From an uncultured Rubritalea sp. (lineage in GTDB: Bacteria > Verrucomicrobiota > Verrucomicrobiia > Verrucomicrobiales > Akkermansiaceae): DNA of 64,000 nucleotides. Location: positions 31,342-95,341 of the forward strand of contig CALAJT010000017.1 in NCBI GenBank assembly GCA_937923145.1, written 5' to 3'. The notes beneath the pieces were generated by a model that saw only the letters and a program-made list of their open reading frames with translations, did not search any database and was not told where the DNA came from. The first letter of the stretch is position 1, and each line of letters opens with the position of its first letter. Below are positions 27,838 through 35,473 of the stretch, in pieces. A program made the translations under genes and the position numbers.

Positions 27838-28857
27838 ATGTCATCACTCTTGAATCAACTCCTCACAATGATTTCGTGTCCAGGCTCTACCTTTAATGAG
27901 TCTGATTTTTTACGTTTATTTATACACCAAACCGAAAAAAATACCGCCTATTCGACCTACGTAGATAACTGTATAGAAAATTTAAATGATATAGCAGATT
28001 GGAAAGATATACCCGCAATACCGACAGATGCATTCAAGTCTTCCACAAATCCGACTTCATTTGACCTCACTGATAACAATGTAACTACTTTTCTCACCTC
28101 TGGCACAACTACAGAAAAACGAGGATCGCACTATTTTCGTAGCACAAAACTCTATGAGGAATCCGTCATAGCAGGCTGGAGATCACTCTATATTCCAGAG
28201 CTACATCCTGACACATTATTTTTGACCTCCAGTGCTGATGAAGCTCCTAATTCATCACTTTCTCATATGATGGAAACTTTAAAATCTAGATCATGCCCCA
28301 CTGCTCGCTTTATACTCTCAGAAGGTAAGATTAGTATGGATCTTTTCACGAAAGCTGCGGATTCCCAGCGACCTATTTCCCTTATTGGCACCGCCCTCGC
28401 ATTTCTTCAGTTATTTGAAAATCTTGCCGAGAGCAACGAGACATTCTCTCTTCCCGATGGCAGCTGGGCAATGGAAACGGGTGGATATAAAGGGACAGAT
28501 AAATCATTTACTAAAGAAGAACTTTACCGTCTATTTACTCAGTACCTTGGACTAAATGAAAATGATACCTGGAATGAATACTCCATGACAGAACTCTCAA
28601 GCCAATTCTATACCAGGGGCATAGGAGCTCCACACAAAGGACCCGCATGGACACTGGTCAAAGTAATCGACCCAGAGACACTACAGCCAGTCGAGCCTGG
28701 CGAGATGGGATATCTAGTTATTTACGATTTAGCAAATTACGACTCATGCCTAGCAATCATGACTCAAGATCTGGCTATCTACCATGATGAGAGATCATTT
28801 ACACTCATAGGTAGAGACCCATCGGCACTGCCTAGGGGCTGCTCTCGCTCTCTGTAG
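27838..28857 (+). CDS. LuxE/PaaK-like acyl-protein synthetase
   Basis: A 339-residue adenylate-forming enzyme of the LuxE type, which activates a carboxylate with ATP and passes it to a protein. Motifs are FLTSGTTTEKRG (phosphate loop), WAMETGGYKGTDKSFTKEEL, EYSMTELSSQFYTRG, GYLVIYDLANYDS and LIGRDP, all in family order. No luxC reductase or luciferase genes are adjacent, so a light-producing role is not supported. The substrate is unknown. It runs convergent with the oxidase assembly cluster (33-base gap). Confidence 0.85.
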   Translation: MSSLLNQLLTMISCPGSTFNESDFLRLFIHQTEKNTAYSTYVDNCIENLNDIADWKDIPAIPTDAFKSSTNPTSFDLTDNNVTTFLTSGTTTEKRGSHYFRSTKLYEESVIAGWRSLYIPELHPDTLFLTSSADEAPNSSLSHMMETLKSRSCPTARFILSEGKISMDLFTKAADSQRPISLIGTALAFLQLFENLAESNETFSLPDGSWAMETGGYKGTDKSFTKEELYRLFTQYLGLNENDTWNEYSMTELSSQFYTRGIGAPHKGPAWTLVKVIDPETLQPVEPGEMGYLVIYDLANYDSCLAIMTQDLAIYHDERSFTLIGRDPSALPRGCSRSL

Positions 28858-28890
28858 AATTCCTAGCTCCCAAGCCATTATTTGAGCAGC

Positions 28891-29445
28891 CTAATAATAA
28901 GGCTCTAACATGAAGTAGCAGACTGGTCCAGTGATGGCTACATAGAGCCAGATTGGAAATACCCATCTAGCTAGTTTGCGATGCTTTTGGAATTGATTAG
29001 TAGCCCCGAACATCCATGTGTAGAGAATGAAAGGTAGACTTATTCCTGCTAGAACAATGTGGGTAATGAGGACAAAGAAATAGAGCCCGCGTAGAGGTTC
29101 GCCCTTGGGATACGTAGTCTCTGGAGTAGTAAAATGATACGATACGTATCCCAGCAAGAAGAGAACTGAACATAGCATAGCAAAACTGATCCAGCGTTTG
29201 TGTGCGGTGACGTTCTTTTTCTTAATCATCCATACAGCCATGATTAGACTGACAGCTACTAGCGTATTTAGAAGAGCATGGATAGGCGGGAGGAAGGTCA
29301 TATCGACTCCGATATCAAACTTCACACGTCGCATCAGCCCGACTGTTATTAATACTACCGCAGTAAGAATCCAGATGACTTTCTTGAGCGAGCCAGCTAG
29401 CTTTGCGTTTACCGGACGTTTGAGATATTCGTTAAATTCGGACAT
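28891..29445 (-). CDS. DUF420 membrane protein, oxidase assembly
   Basis: A 184-residue protein with five predicted membrane helices and the DUF420 pattern: FLPPIHALLNTLVAVSLIMA, NVTAHKRWISFAMLCSVLF, LRGLYFFVLITHIVLAGISL, and HRKLARWVFPIWLYVAITGP. Conserved His residues in helices may bind metal or haem. DUF420 (YozB/CtaM type) proteins are needed for haem-copper oxidase maturation in Gram-positive bacteria. It is the last gene of the ctaB-SCO unit, 9 bases after the SCO gene. Confidence 0.85.
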   Translation of the reverse strand: MSEFNEYLKRPVNAKLAGSLKKVIWILTAVVLITVGLMRRVKFDIGVDMTFLPPIHALLNTLVAVSLIMAVWMIKKKNVTAHKRWISFAMLCSVLFLLGYVSYHFTTPETTYPKGEPLRGLYFFVLITHIVLAGISLPFILYTWMFGATNQFQKHRKLARWVFPIWLYVAITGPVCYFMLEPYY

Positions 29446-29454
29446 AATAAAATC

Positions 29455-30210
29455 TTAGCTTTTGATTTGATCGAGCGCCCACTTGATGGTGAGATCTATT
29501 TTCTTTCTGGCATTCTCAGTGCGGAGAGTATCGCCATCTTTCATAGGTGCTGCGATGTCTACTACAGCCCATTGTCCCATTTCCGCTCCGAATACTGCGA
29601 TCCTCATGTCGTGAAGAATCTCTAGCGCAGTGCTATCATTTCCTTCGATTACTTTTCCAAAGTCCTTATTCTTTTTAAATGCCATGTAGCCCATGTGCTC
29701 TTGGCAAAATTGATTTACTTCTTGAGCATCGGCACTAATGAACCACCAGTTTTTGGAGTCAGGTGCGTAGTGATCTGCCAGCCCTTTCATCAGCTTAACC
29801 GCATCCTTCTCAGGCTTTACACTGATGGTCACAATTTGAAAATCTGGATTGTCTTTATACTTTTCGAATAGCTCTTTGAGCACTGCTAAGTTCGTACTGT
29901 TACACTCAGGGCAACTTCCGTAAAACTGAGCGAAGACCCAGACTTTTCCCTTCAGACTCTGAAAAGTAACTTCTTCGCCGAATTGATTCACTGCTGTGAA
30001 ATCCCCTGTTAATTCCAGAGCTTTATTCTTCCCTATTCCGTCTTCGATCAACTGTATCTGAACATTTTTCACTATCCCTTGGCGCTTAGCTTCTCCCTTA
30101 TCAGCCTTCAATGTGCGGAGTTCGCCCAATAGAATAAACCCAGTGATTAGTAACACTGCGAAGACACCTATACCTACATAAAATAATACTATCTTTTTCT
30201 TATCAGTCAT
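29455..30210 (-). CDS. SCO1/SenC-like thioredoxin-fold protein, copper delivery
   Basis: A 251-residue membrane-anchored protein: one N-terminal helix (IVLFYVGIGVFAVLLITGFI) and a periplasmic thioredoxin fold. The metal or redox site reads FYGSCPECNSTNLAVL, a CxxC instead of the usual SCO CxxxC, and a conserved His lies in LEILHDMRIAVF. SCO proteins carry copper to the CuA site of cytochrome oxidase. The ATG at 30210 (MTDKKKIV) is preferred; a longer frame to 30288 would overlap the upstream gene heavily. Neighbours support oxidase assembly. Confidence 0.85.
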   Translation of the reverse strand: MTDKKKIVLFYVGIGVFAVLLITGFILLGELRTLKADKGEAKRQGIVKNVQIQLIEDGIGKNKALELTGDFTAVNQFGEEVTFQSLKGKVWVFAQFYGSCPECNSTNLAVLKELFEKYKDNPDFQIVTISVKPEKDAVKLMKGLADHYAPDSKNWWFISADAQEVNQFCQEHMGYMAFKKNKDFGKVIEGNDSTALEILHDMRIAVFGAEMGQWAVVDIAAPMKDGDTLRTENARKKIDLTIKWALDQIKS

Positions 30211-30220
30211 GTTCTTAAAT

Positions 30221-31150
30221 TTAACTTCTGCTCTTCTTAAGACGATACCCCATAAACACAATAAACAAAATAAATCCTCCGAAAACAATCAACGGAATAT
30301 TATAGCGATTACTGTTGTTCTTCTTAGAGAAATTTTCATCCTGATCTTCGTTTTCCACGATGTAGTTAATGTATTTATACATCTTATCTCGATTATATTG
30401 CACAGCATTCTGGTGGCGCTTGAGCACTTTTTGCACTCCTTCTTTCTCTAGTAGGCTAGGATCTTCTGCTATCTCTTGCTTGGTGCGCTGCTCGATCTCA
30501 TGATAATAATTAAACTTAAATTGATCGATCTCACCACGCAGATTCGTGCTAGGGTCTACGATTCTCAACAGGTCAGGAAGCTCTCGCTCTTTAGTTTCTT
30601 TATTCGTTTTAGAAATCATCCCGAGCTTCAATATATCCTTAATAAAGCCACCGAAGCTCTCCTCATTAGCTGTAAGCACATGCCAGTTTTTGTCGTTTTC
30701 TGGGATACCTACTTTCTTAGCGAGTTCTTTCAACTGAGCTACTGAAACTTTAGACTCTAAATCAGATGAAATACACACTAGTTGCAACTCCTCCTGACCT
30801 GCGAAATGCTTAGCCGCTAACTTCATTTCATCTATGATAATCTGCGACTGTTCAGGGAGGTTTACTGAGATCACAGCCATGAGAGTGACTCTTTTTTCTA
30901 GAATATTAAAGGTATAGATTTCTCCATCGAGCCCCTTAGTCTGGAAGTTTTTTCTAACATTTCCTAATGACATAGCAGACCTGCCCTTGAGCACTTCTTC
31001 ATAGTCATCTACCATCTTTTCCTTGTATTTATATACGATAAGGAAACCTCCCACTAGCATGATCGCCACTAGCATCATGACAGTAGTGCGGATCGCCTTA
31101 GGGTCTCTGACTGGCGGTTCGTATTCGGGATTATCTAGTGCTCTTTTCAT
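30221..31150 (-). CDS. SCO-like protein lacking the metal-binding cysteines
   Basis: About 309 residues with a membrane helix near each end (TTVMMLVAIMLVGGFLIVYK and the C-terminal IPLIVFGGFILFIVFMGYRL) around a thioredoxin-like domain similar in layout to the adjacent SCO protein. Where the CxxC should be, it reads VISVNLPEQSQIII, so both cysteines are missing. It may act as a structural or dimer partner of the true SCO protein. Start uncertain: ATG at 31150, or a GTG at 31162. Function is inferred from the operon ctaB - this gene - SCO - DUF420. Confidence 0.72.
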   Translation of the reverse strand: MKRALDNPEYEPPVRDPKAIRTTVMMLVAIMLVGGFLIVYKYKEKMVDDYEEVLKGRSAMSLGNVRKNFQTKGLDGEIYTFNILEKRVTLMAVISVNLPEQSQIIIDEMKLAAKHFAGQEELQLVCISSDLESKVSVAQLKELAKKVGIPENDKNWHVLTANEESFGGFIKDILKLGMISKTNKETKERELPDLLRIVDPSTNLRGEIDQFKFNYYHEIEQRTKQEIAEDPSLLEKEGVQKVLKRHQNAVQYNRDKMYKYINYIVENEDQDENFSKKNNSNRYNIPLIVFGGFILFIVFMGYRLKKSRS

Positions 31151-31171
31151 AAGATTTAGCACCCTATAAAC

Positions 31172-32107
31172 CTACAACCAGCTAAAGGCAAGCAATCCGA
31201 GTGCGAATGGCAAATATAATAGTGTGAACAAAAAGAGTCCACGCGAACTCTCACGAGTTCCTTGTTTACCAAATTTCACACTTAACCAGCACATGTAGAC
31301 ACCAGCTAGGAAACCACCGGCTCCCCAGACCCAATTAGCATAGCCAACTACATCCAAGCTCGCTATAGGAGCCAGGACTGCTAAACAAGCACTGAAGCCG
31401 AACGCTAGGCGAGCGGTCTTCTTACCGCTCACATCGCCATTACTCCACATCACATAGCCTGCGTCCTCATATTCTTGACGGCAGAGCCAGTTGATCGCCA
31501 CGAAGTGCGGGAGCTGCCAGAGGAAAAGTAGCGCAAACAAATACCACGCTTCACCATCATTCCAGCCACCACCTGCTGCCACCCACCCGATCACTGGAGG
31601 TATAGCTCCCGGTATCGCTCCCACGAGTGTGTTGCTAGTAGACTTCCGCTTCATCGGTGTGTAAACAAAAACATAGATAGCTATCGTCAGCGCAGCCAGA
31701 TAAGCACTCCAAGGACCAACTTTAGCACTGAGGTGAATGACTCCAAATGCACTGAGCGCCCAGCCGATCATAAAGGCGGTAATCACATTCATCCGCTTGG
31801 ATGGCAGTGGACGATTCGCAGTTCTACGCATTTGCAGATCCTGCTCTATCTCCATGAGCTGATTAAATGCTGCACTTCCGAAAGCGGCGGCCCCCGTGCC
31901 TAAAACAGTGTGGAATAACATCCAAAAATGATCCCCAGTCCAGCTAGTCCCTACAGACATAGTAGCTAGAATAAACCCGAAAAACGTAGTGATCAGAACG
32001 AAGGTATTCAGGCGAATCTTCGTAAGCACCATAAAGTCCTCCCTAAAAGTAACAACTTGAGGAATTGATTCGGCTTCTTTAACTTTCTCTGAATCACTAT
32101 CTGACAT
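31172..32107 (-). CDS. ctaB: Protohaem IX farnesyltransferase (haem O synthase)
   Basis: A 311-residue UbiA-family prenyltransferase with 7-9 membrane helices that adds a farnesyl chain to haem b, making haem O for cytochrome oxidases. The first Asp-rich motif is NQLMEIEQDLQMRRTANRPL, with the family-typical YTPMKRKSTSNTLVGAIPGA and IPPVIGWVAAGG after it. It heads the oxidase assembly operon. Its divergent partner across 257 bases is nrdR. Confidence 0.95.
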   Translation of the reverse strand: MSDSDSEKVKEAESIPQVVTFREDFMVLTKIRLNTFVLITTFFGFILATMSVGTSWTGDHFWMLFHTVLGTGAAAFGSAAFNQLMEIEQDLQMRRTANRPLPSKRMNVITAFMIGWALSAFGVIHLSAKVGPWSAYLAALTIAIYVFVYTPMKRKSTSNTLVGAIPGAIPPVIGWVAAGGGWNDGEAWYLFALLFLWQLPHFVAINWLCRQEYEDAGYVMWSNGDVSGKKTARLAFGFSACLAVLAPIASLDVVGYANWVWGAGGFLAGVYMCWLSVKFGKQGTRESSRGLFLFTLLYLPFALGLLAFSWL

Positions 32108-32364
32108 TTATCCGCGCACTATGCACCTAAAAGATCATTTGCCAAGTACCAACATTTTTCAAATTCCGCTAAATTCTTCCCATTTCATAGCTCAATCACC
32201 TGAGAAATCTAAAATTTCCACAAAAGAATGGTACGCCCTGCTTAAATATGTTCACAACTACCTTATTCACAATATTTTTTATATTTACCTATAAGAATTC
32301 CTCAGCGTATTGTCCGCTAACTTTCACCGAATCACCGAATCACTCAAACAATTAACTAATCACC

Positions 32365-32856
32365 ATGCGTTGTATCCAATGCGGCTCCATAGATGACAAG
32401 GTCATCGACTCCAGAATGTCTAAAGACGGCACATCCACGCGCCGCAGAAGGCAATGCCTACAATGCTCCTACCGCTACACCACCTACGAACAAATAGAAC
32501 GAACCGAACTCCGAGTCGTGAAACGTGACAAATCAAGACAGACCCTAAATCGTGAAAAACTTCTTCGCGGTTTAGTCAAAGCCTGTGAAAAACGTCCAGT
32601 CTCCATGGACAGACTTGACCGAGCAGTCGAAGAAATCCTCTCCGAGCTTCACAAAGATCATCTCAGCGAAGTACCTACCAATATCATCGGAGCTAAGGTG
32701 ATGGATAAACTCCACGAAATCGATCCAGTAGCCTACGTCCGCTATGTATCTGTCTACAGGCAGTTTGAAAACGTAGGTGAGTTCATCAAAGAAATACAGA
32801 AGCTTGAATACCGAGGCAGAAAAGACCCGCTCCAGCCGCCTCTATTTAACGAATAA
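32365..32856 (+). CDS. nrdR: Transcriptional repressor NrdR
   Basis: A 163-residue repressor of ribonucleotide reductase genes. The N-terminal zinc ribbon has four cysteines (MRCIQCGSIDDKVIDSR and RQCLQCSYRYTTYE) and is followed by an ATP-cone domain (VVKRDKSRQTLNREKLLRGL, then AYVRYVSVYRQF) that senses ATP/dATP. Length is typical. No ribonucleotide reductase gene is adjacent; an uncharacterised gene follows 32 bases downstream. Confidence 0.96.
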   Translation: MRCIQCGSIDDKVIDSRMSKDGTSTRRRRQCLQCSYRYTTYEQIERTELRVVKRDKSRQTLNREKLLRGLVKACEKRPVSMDRLDRAVEEILSELHKDHLSEVPTNIIGAKVMDKLHEIDPVAYVRYVSVYRQFENVGEFIKEIQKLEYRGRKDPLQPPLFNE

Positions 32857-32888
32857 TTAAAAATCCCCTTCCAACCTAACAAATTAAA

Positions 32889-33464
32889 ATGATCTGCATC
32901 GCAGGAAATATGCCAGTAATACAAGTTGGTGACTACCAAGTCACCAACTATGACACTTTTTGGATTCGAAGAGCAATACAAGGTGCTGCTGATCGCACCC
33001 AACACTCTGAGTTCGCCTTCGTAGATGACGTCTATGAGGGAGTCGTCTACTATCTTGAAAATCAATGTTCCCTGAGACTTCTAAAACTTGAAGCTCTGTA
33101 TGATCGCATCCGTCATATGTTAAAGCGGATCGGCTGTGAAGGGATCGCGAATGCCCTTCAAATAGAAGCTCCACCCGTCACTATTTCTCTAGAAAGAGCA
33201 GCAGTAGAGGCTGGGAATGGATTCGAACTAGCATTCTACCAAATTCTCCAGAAGGAAATGCGTGGACTCAAGAAAATGGGCGCCAAAGAGGTATTCTTTG
33301 GGCAGGTCCGAGAATCCATCATGGTATTAAAGCAGAGCCAAGACTGGTCAGAAGGCTGTGAGCAGCTAGAGAGAGACATCATGCTCTGGCTCAAAAAAGA
33401 AGGCACTAAACCACAACGCCTTGGATACCGTATTCGCTGTGAGCTGGCGAAGATTAAAGTATAG
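32889..33464 (+). CDS. Unknown cytosolic protein downstream of nrdR
   Basis: A 191-residue, soluble-looking protein not recognised. It begins MICIAGNMPVIQVGDYQVTN, with an alternative start at the internal Met8. The middle is helical with many charged residues (KLEALYDRIRHMLKRIGCEG) and the C-terminal half contains KEMRGLKKMGAKEVFFGQVR. It follows nrdR by 32 bases on the same strand and is probably co-transcribed, suggesting a link to nucleotide or replication control; that is only positional inference. Confidence 0.6.
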   Translation: MICIAGNMPVIQVGDYQVTNYDTFWIRRAIQGAADRTQHSEFAFVDDVYEGVVYYLENQCSLRLLKLEALYDRIRHMLKRIGCEGIANALQIEAPPVTISLERAAVEAGNGFELAFYQILQKEMRGLKKMGAKEVFFGQVRESIMVLKQSQDWSEGCEQLERDIMLWLKKEGTKPQRLGYRIRCELAKIKV

Positions 33465-33528
33465 AATTCCACACCTTAGAGTCACTTACTACTCTTGATT
33501 ATAAAAAACAATCGCCTATAATCTTAGC

Positions 33529-34155
33529 ATGACTCACTTCAATTATCTACTTTCTACCATCCTCACCCTCTGTATTTTCAGCAGCTCGTGTGAGTATAAA
33601 GAGTATGAGAGCATTGCGGATAGAAAAGCTAAAAGAGAGGCTAAAAGAGATTTAGAAATACTACAGGAAAGCCTGAGCGAGCTAAAACAAGAGCGTGAAA
33701 AAATCCTTGAGCTAAATAAGCAATCTCTCATAGAAATCGAAACTTATGAGGAAAAAAGAATAGCTGCTGAGCGCGCTGAGCAGATCCGTATCGAAGCAGA
33801 CGCGATAGAACTAAAAGCTATCTACAATGACAGACTGAAGAAAATCCAGCAGCAGCAGCGCTTTGTCTGGGACGGTTATATTGGAAGGAAATACGATACC
33901 CTGACTACCTCTGATGGTAAGAACTACACTAACTGTAAAGTAACGTCAGTCGATGCTACCGGCATGTCACTACAGCACCAAAATGGCGTAAGTCGTATTG
34001 CTTTTAATTTATTTGGAGCAGAAATTTTGAAGAGTAGTATCACTGACTTTGAGAAACAAATAAAGGATCTTAAATCTTGGTTAACTATAGAGACGAATGA
34101 TCGACAGTTTATCAGAGATAAAGCTAAGCAAGATGCTGAGCAAAAATTTAAATAA
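33529..34155 (+). CDS. Coiled-coil lipoprotein
   Basis: A 208-residue protein with a lipoprotein-type signal (hydrophobic to FSSSC, Cys21), a long coiled coil (about residues 28-110, rich in Glu/Lys/Leu such as LEILQESLSELKQEREKILE) and a small C-terminal beta unit GRKYDTLTTSDGKNYTNCKV followed by VSRIAFNLFG. The last unit resembles short beta modules common in Verrucomicrobia and Planctomycetes. Function unknown, probably an envelope protein. Confidence 0.68.
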   Translation: MTHFNYLLSTILTLCIFSSSCEYKEYESIADRKAKREAKRDLEILQESLSELKQEREKILELNKQSLIEIETYEEKRIAAERAEQIRIEADAIELKAIYNDRLKKIQQQQRFVWDGYIGRKYDTLTTSDGKNYTNCKVTSVDATGMSLQHQNGVSRIAFNLFGAEILKSSITDFEKQIKDLKSWLTIETNDRQFIRDKAKQDAEQKFK

Positions 34156-34206
34156 AAATACTGTAGATCTAATGACCTACAGCATTGAAATTTATCTGGT
34201 GAAACT

Positions 34207-34224
34207 ACTATCTGATCAGATAGT
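34207..34224. repeat. Perfect 18-bp palindrome at a gene end
   Basis: ACTATCTGATCAGATAGT is its own reverse complement and covers the stop codon (34216-34218) of the minus-strand gene. It may be the stem of a terminator for the convergent genes, but no T-run follows on either strand, so a protein-binding site is equally possible. Confidence 0.4.
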
Positions 34225-34581
34225 GCACTCACCTGCATGATCACTAGAGCAACTTTCACTGTGCTCAGCAGACTGAGTCTTAGATCTGAATTTCTCTGCC
34301 GCTGACTTAGCCGCTGATGATCCAGCTGAATTACCCTCTTTAAGTCCATCTTTTATCACATCTGGCATAAATTCTGCAGCTAGAGCACCCACGAATGAGG
34401 CTCCATAAGAAGCACCATAAGCTACGTCGTGAACGGCATTACCGATCGCTTCTTTAATCTTAGGTGCCGCTTGCTCTGCCTTAGACTTAGCATCTTCAGC
34501 CGCTCTTTTGAATGTATCCTTGAGTGAACTCATAGTGTCGTCGTGATTTGATTTATCTTCTGTATAGTTTTTTTCGTTCAT
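34216..34581 (-). CDS. Small Ala/Lys-rich LEA-like protein
   Basis: About 121 residues starting MNEKNYTEDKSNHDDTMSSL, then an amphipathic Ala/Lys helix (RAAEDAKSKAEQAAPKIKEA), a Gly/Ala-rich middle (VAYGASYGASFVGALAAEFM) and a Cys/His/Ser tail (CSSDHAGEC). The layout resembles late-embryogenesis-abundant or CsbD-type stress proteins, without firm similarity. The start at 34581 is preferred; an upstream frame to 34689 lacks support. Confidence 0.5.
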   Translation of the reverse strand: MNEKNYTEDKSNHDDTMSSLKDTFKRAAEDAKSKAEQAAPKIKEAIGNAVHDVAYGASYGASFVGALAAEFMPDVIKDGLKEGNSAGSSAAKSAAEKFRSKTQSAEHSESCSSDHAGECTI

Positions 34582-34805
34582 AGTTGTATAATTTATTTTT
34601 ACATTACCAATTAACCATAGATCTTCAGGATTGCACATTATAATGCGTGGGCATTTTTGTAACGCCATAAGCTTTAGCGCTACTACCAAGAAAGCACCCT
34701 TTTAAATTTAAGTCTTATTACTTATTACACAGTAGTCTGCGAATAGTATTCAATTCATTATTAGGGCTTGCACAGAGGCTCTTAAAATCTTTATAATACA
34801 ACACT

Positions 34806-35435
34806 ATGAAGAAAACAATATTTCTTGGAATCGTGGGTGTGCTCATCACTTATATGCTCATCACCGTTTATAGTGGACCTGAAACGAACACATCTATCAT
34901 GATACGCTTCGGAGCTACTGTCCTCGCTGGTGTCTATGTTGGATTCCTCGCAGTAGCCTACATACTGCCTATCTTCACAGACAAAGTCTCCGACATGGTC
35001 TTCAGTGACAACACTAGAACAGCGGAACCTGATAGTCTGAGCTCTGCTAGAGGGCTAGTGGCTCAGGGTGAATATGAAGCTGCTATCATTGAGTATAATA
35101 AGTCGATTGAAAAAGAGCCAGATAACCGTCTAGCATGGACTGATGTAGCAAAAATTTACGCCGATAAACTAGATCAACCTCAACAAGCCGTAGCCACCTA
35201 TCGCAATGCATATGATAATTACGAATGGTCAGATGAAGATGCAGCATTTTTCCTATTCCGCATCTCAGAATGGCAACTAGATGAGTTAAGTGACCGTGAT
35301 GCAGGCATCGCTTCACTAGAAGAAGTCAGAGCTGCATTTCCAGAAACTAGACACAGCGCTAATGCTACGAATCAACTTCGACAACTAGGAGTTGAGCCTA
35401 CCGTACAAGCTCCACACATCCCAGATATAAATTAA
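34806..35435 (+). CDS. TPR-containing membrane protein
   Basis: A 209-residue protein with two N-terminal membrane helices (TIFLGIVGVLITYMLITVYS and GATVLAGVYVGFLAVAYILP) and a soluble part with TPR repeats starting ARGLVAQGEYEAAIIEYNKS and continuing LAWTDVAKIYADKLDQPQQA. TPRs mediate protein contacts; partners are unknown. It precedes comEC by 38 bases on the same strand and may be co-transcribed. Confidence 0.7.
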   Translation: MKKTIFLGIVGVLITYMLITVYSGPETNTSIMIRFGATVLAGVYVGFLAVAYILPIFTDKVSDMVFSDNTRTAEPDSLSSARGLVAQGEYEAAIIEYNKSIEKEPDNRLAWTDVAKIYADKLDQPQQAVATYRNAYDNYEWSDEDAAFFLFRISEWQLDELSDRDAGIASLEEVRAAFPETRHSANATNQLRQLGVEPTVQAPHIPDIN

Positions 35436-35473
35436 CATCACTCTTTATCCTCCCAACATAATCAGCTATTCAA

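Noticed and set aside
27838..28857. Bioluminescence operon
   Set aside because: Only a LuxE-like gene is present; no luxC, luxD or luciferase genes.
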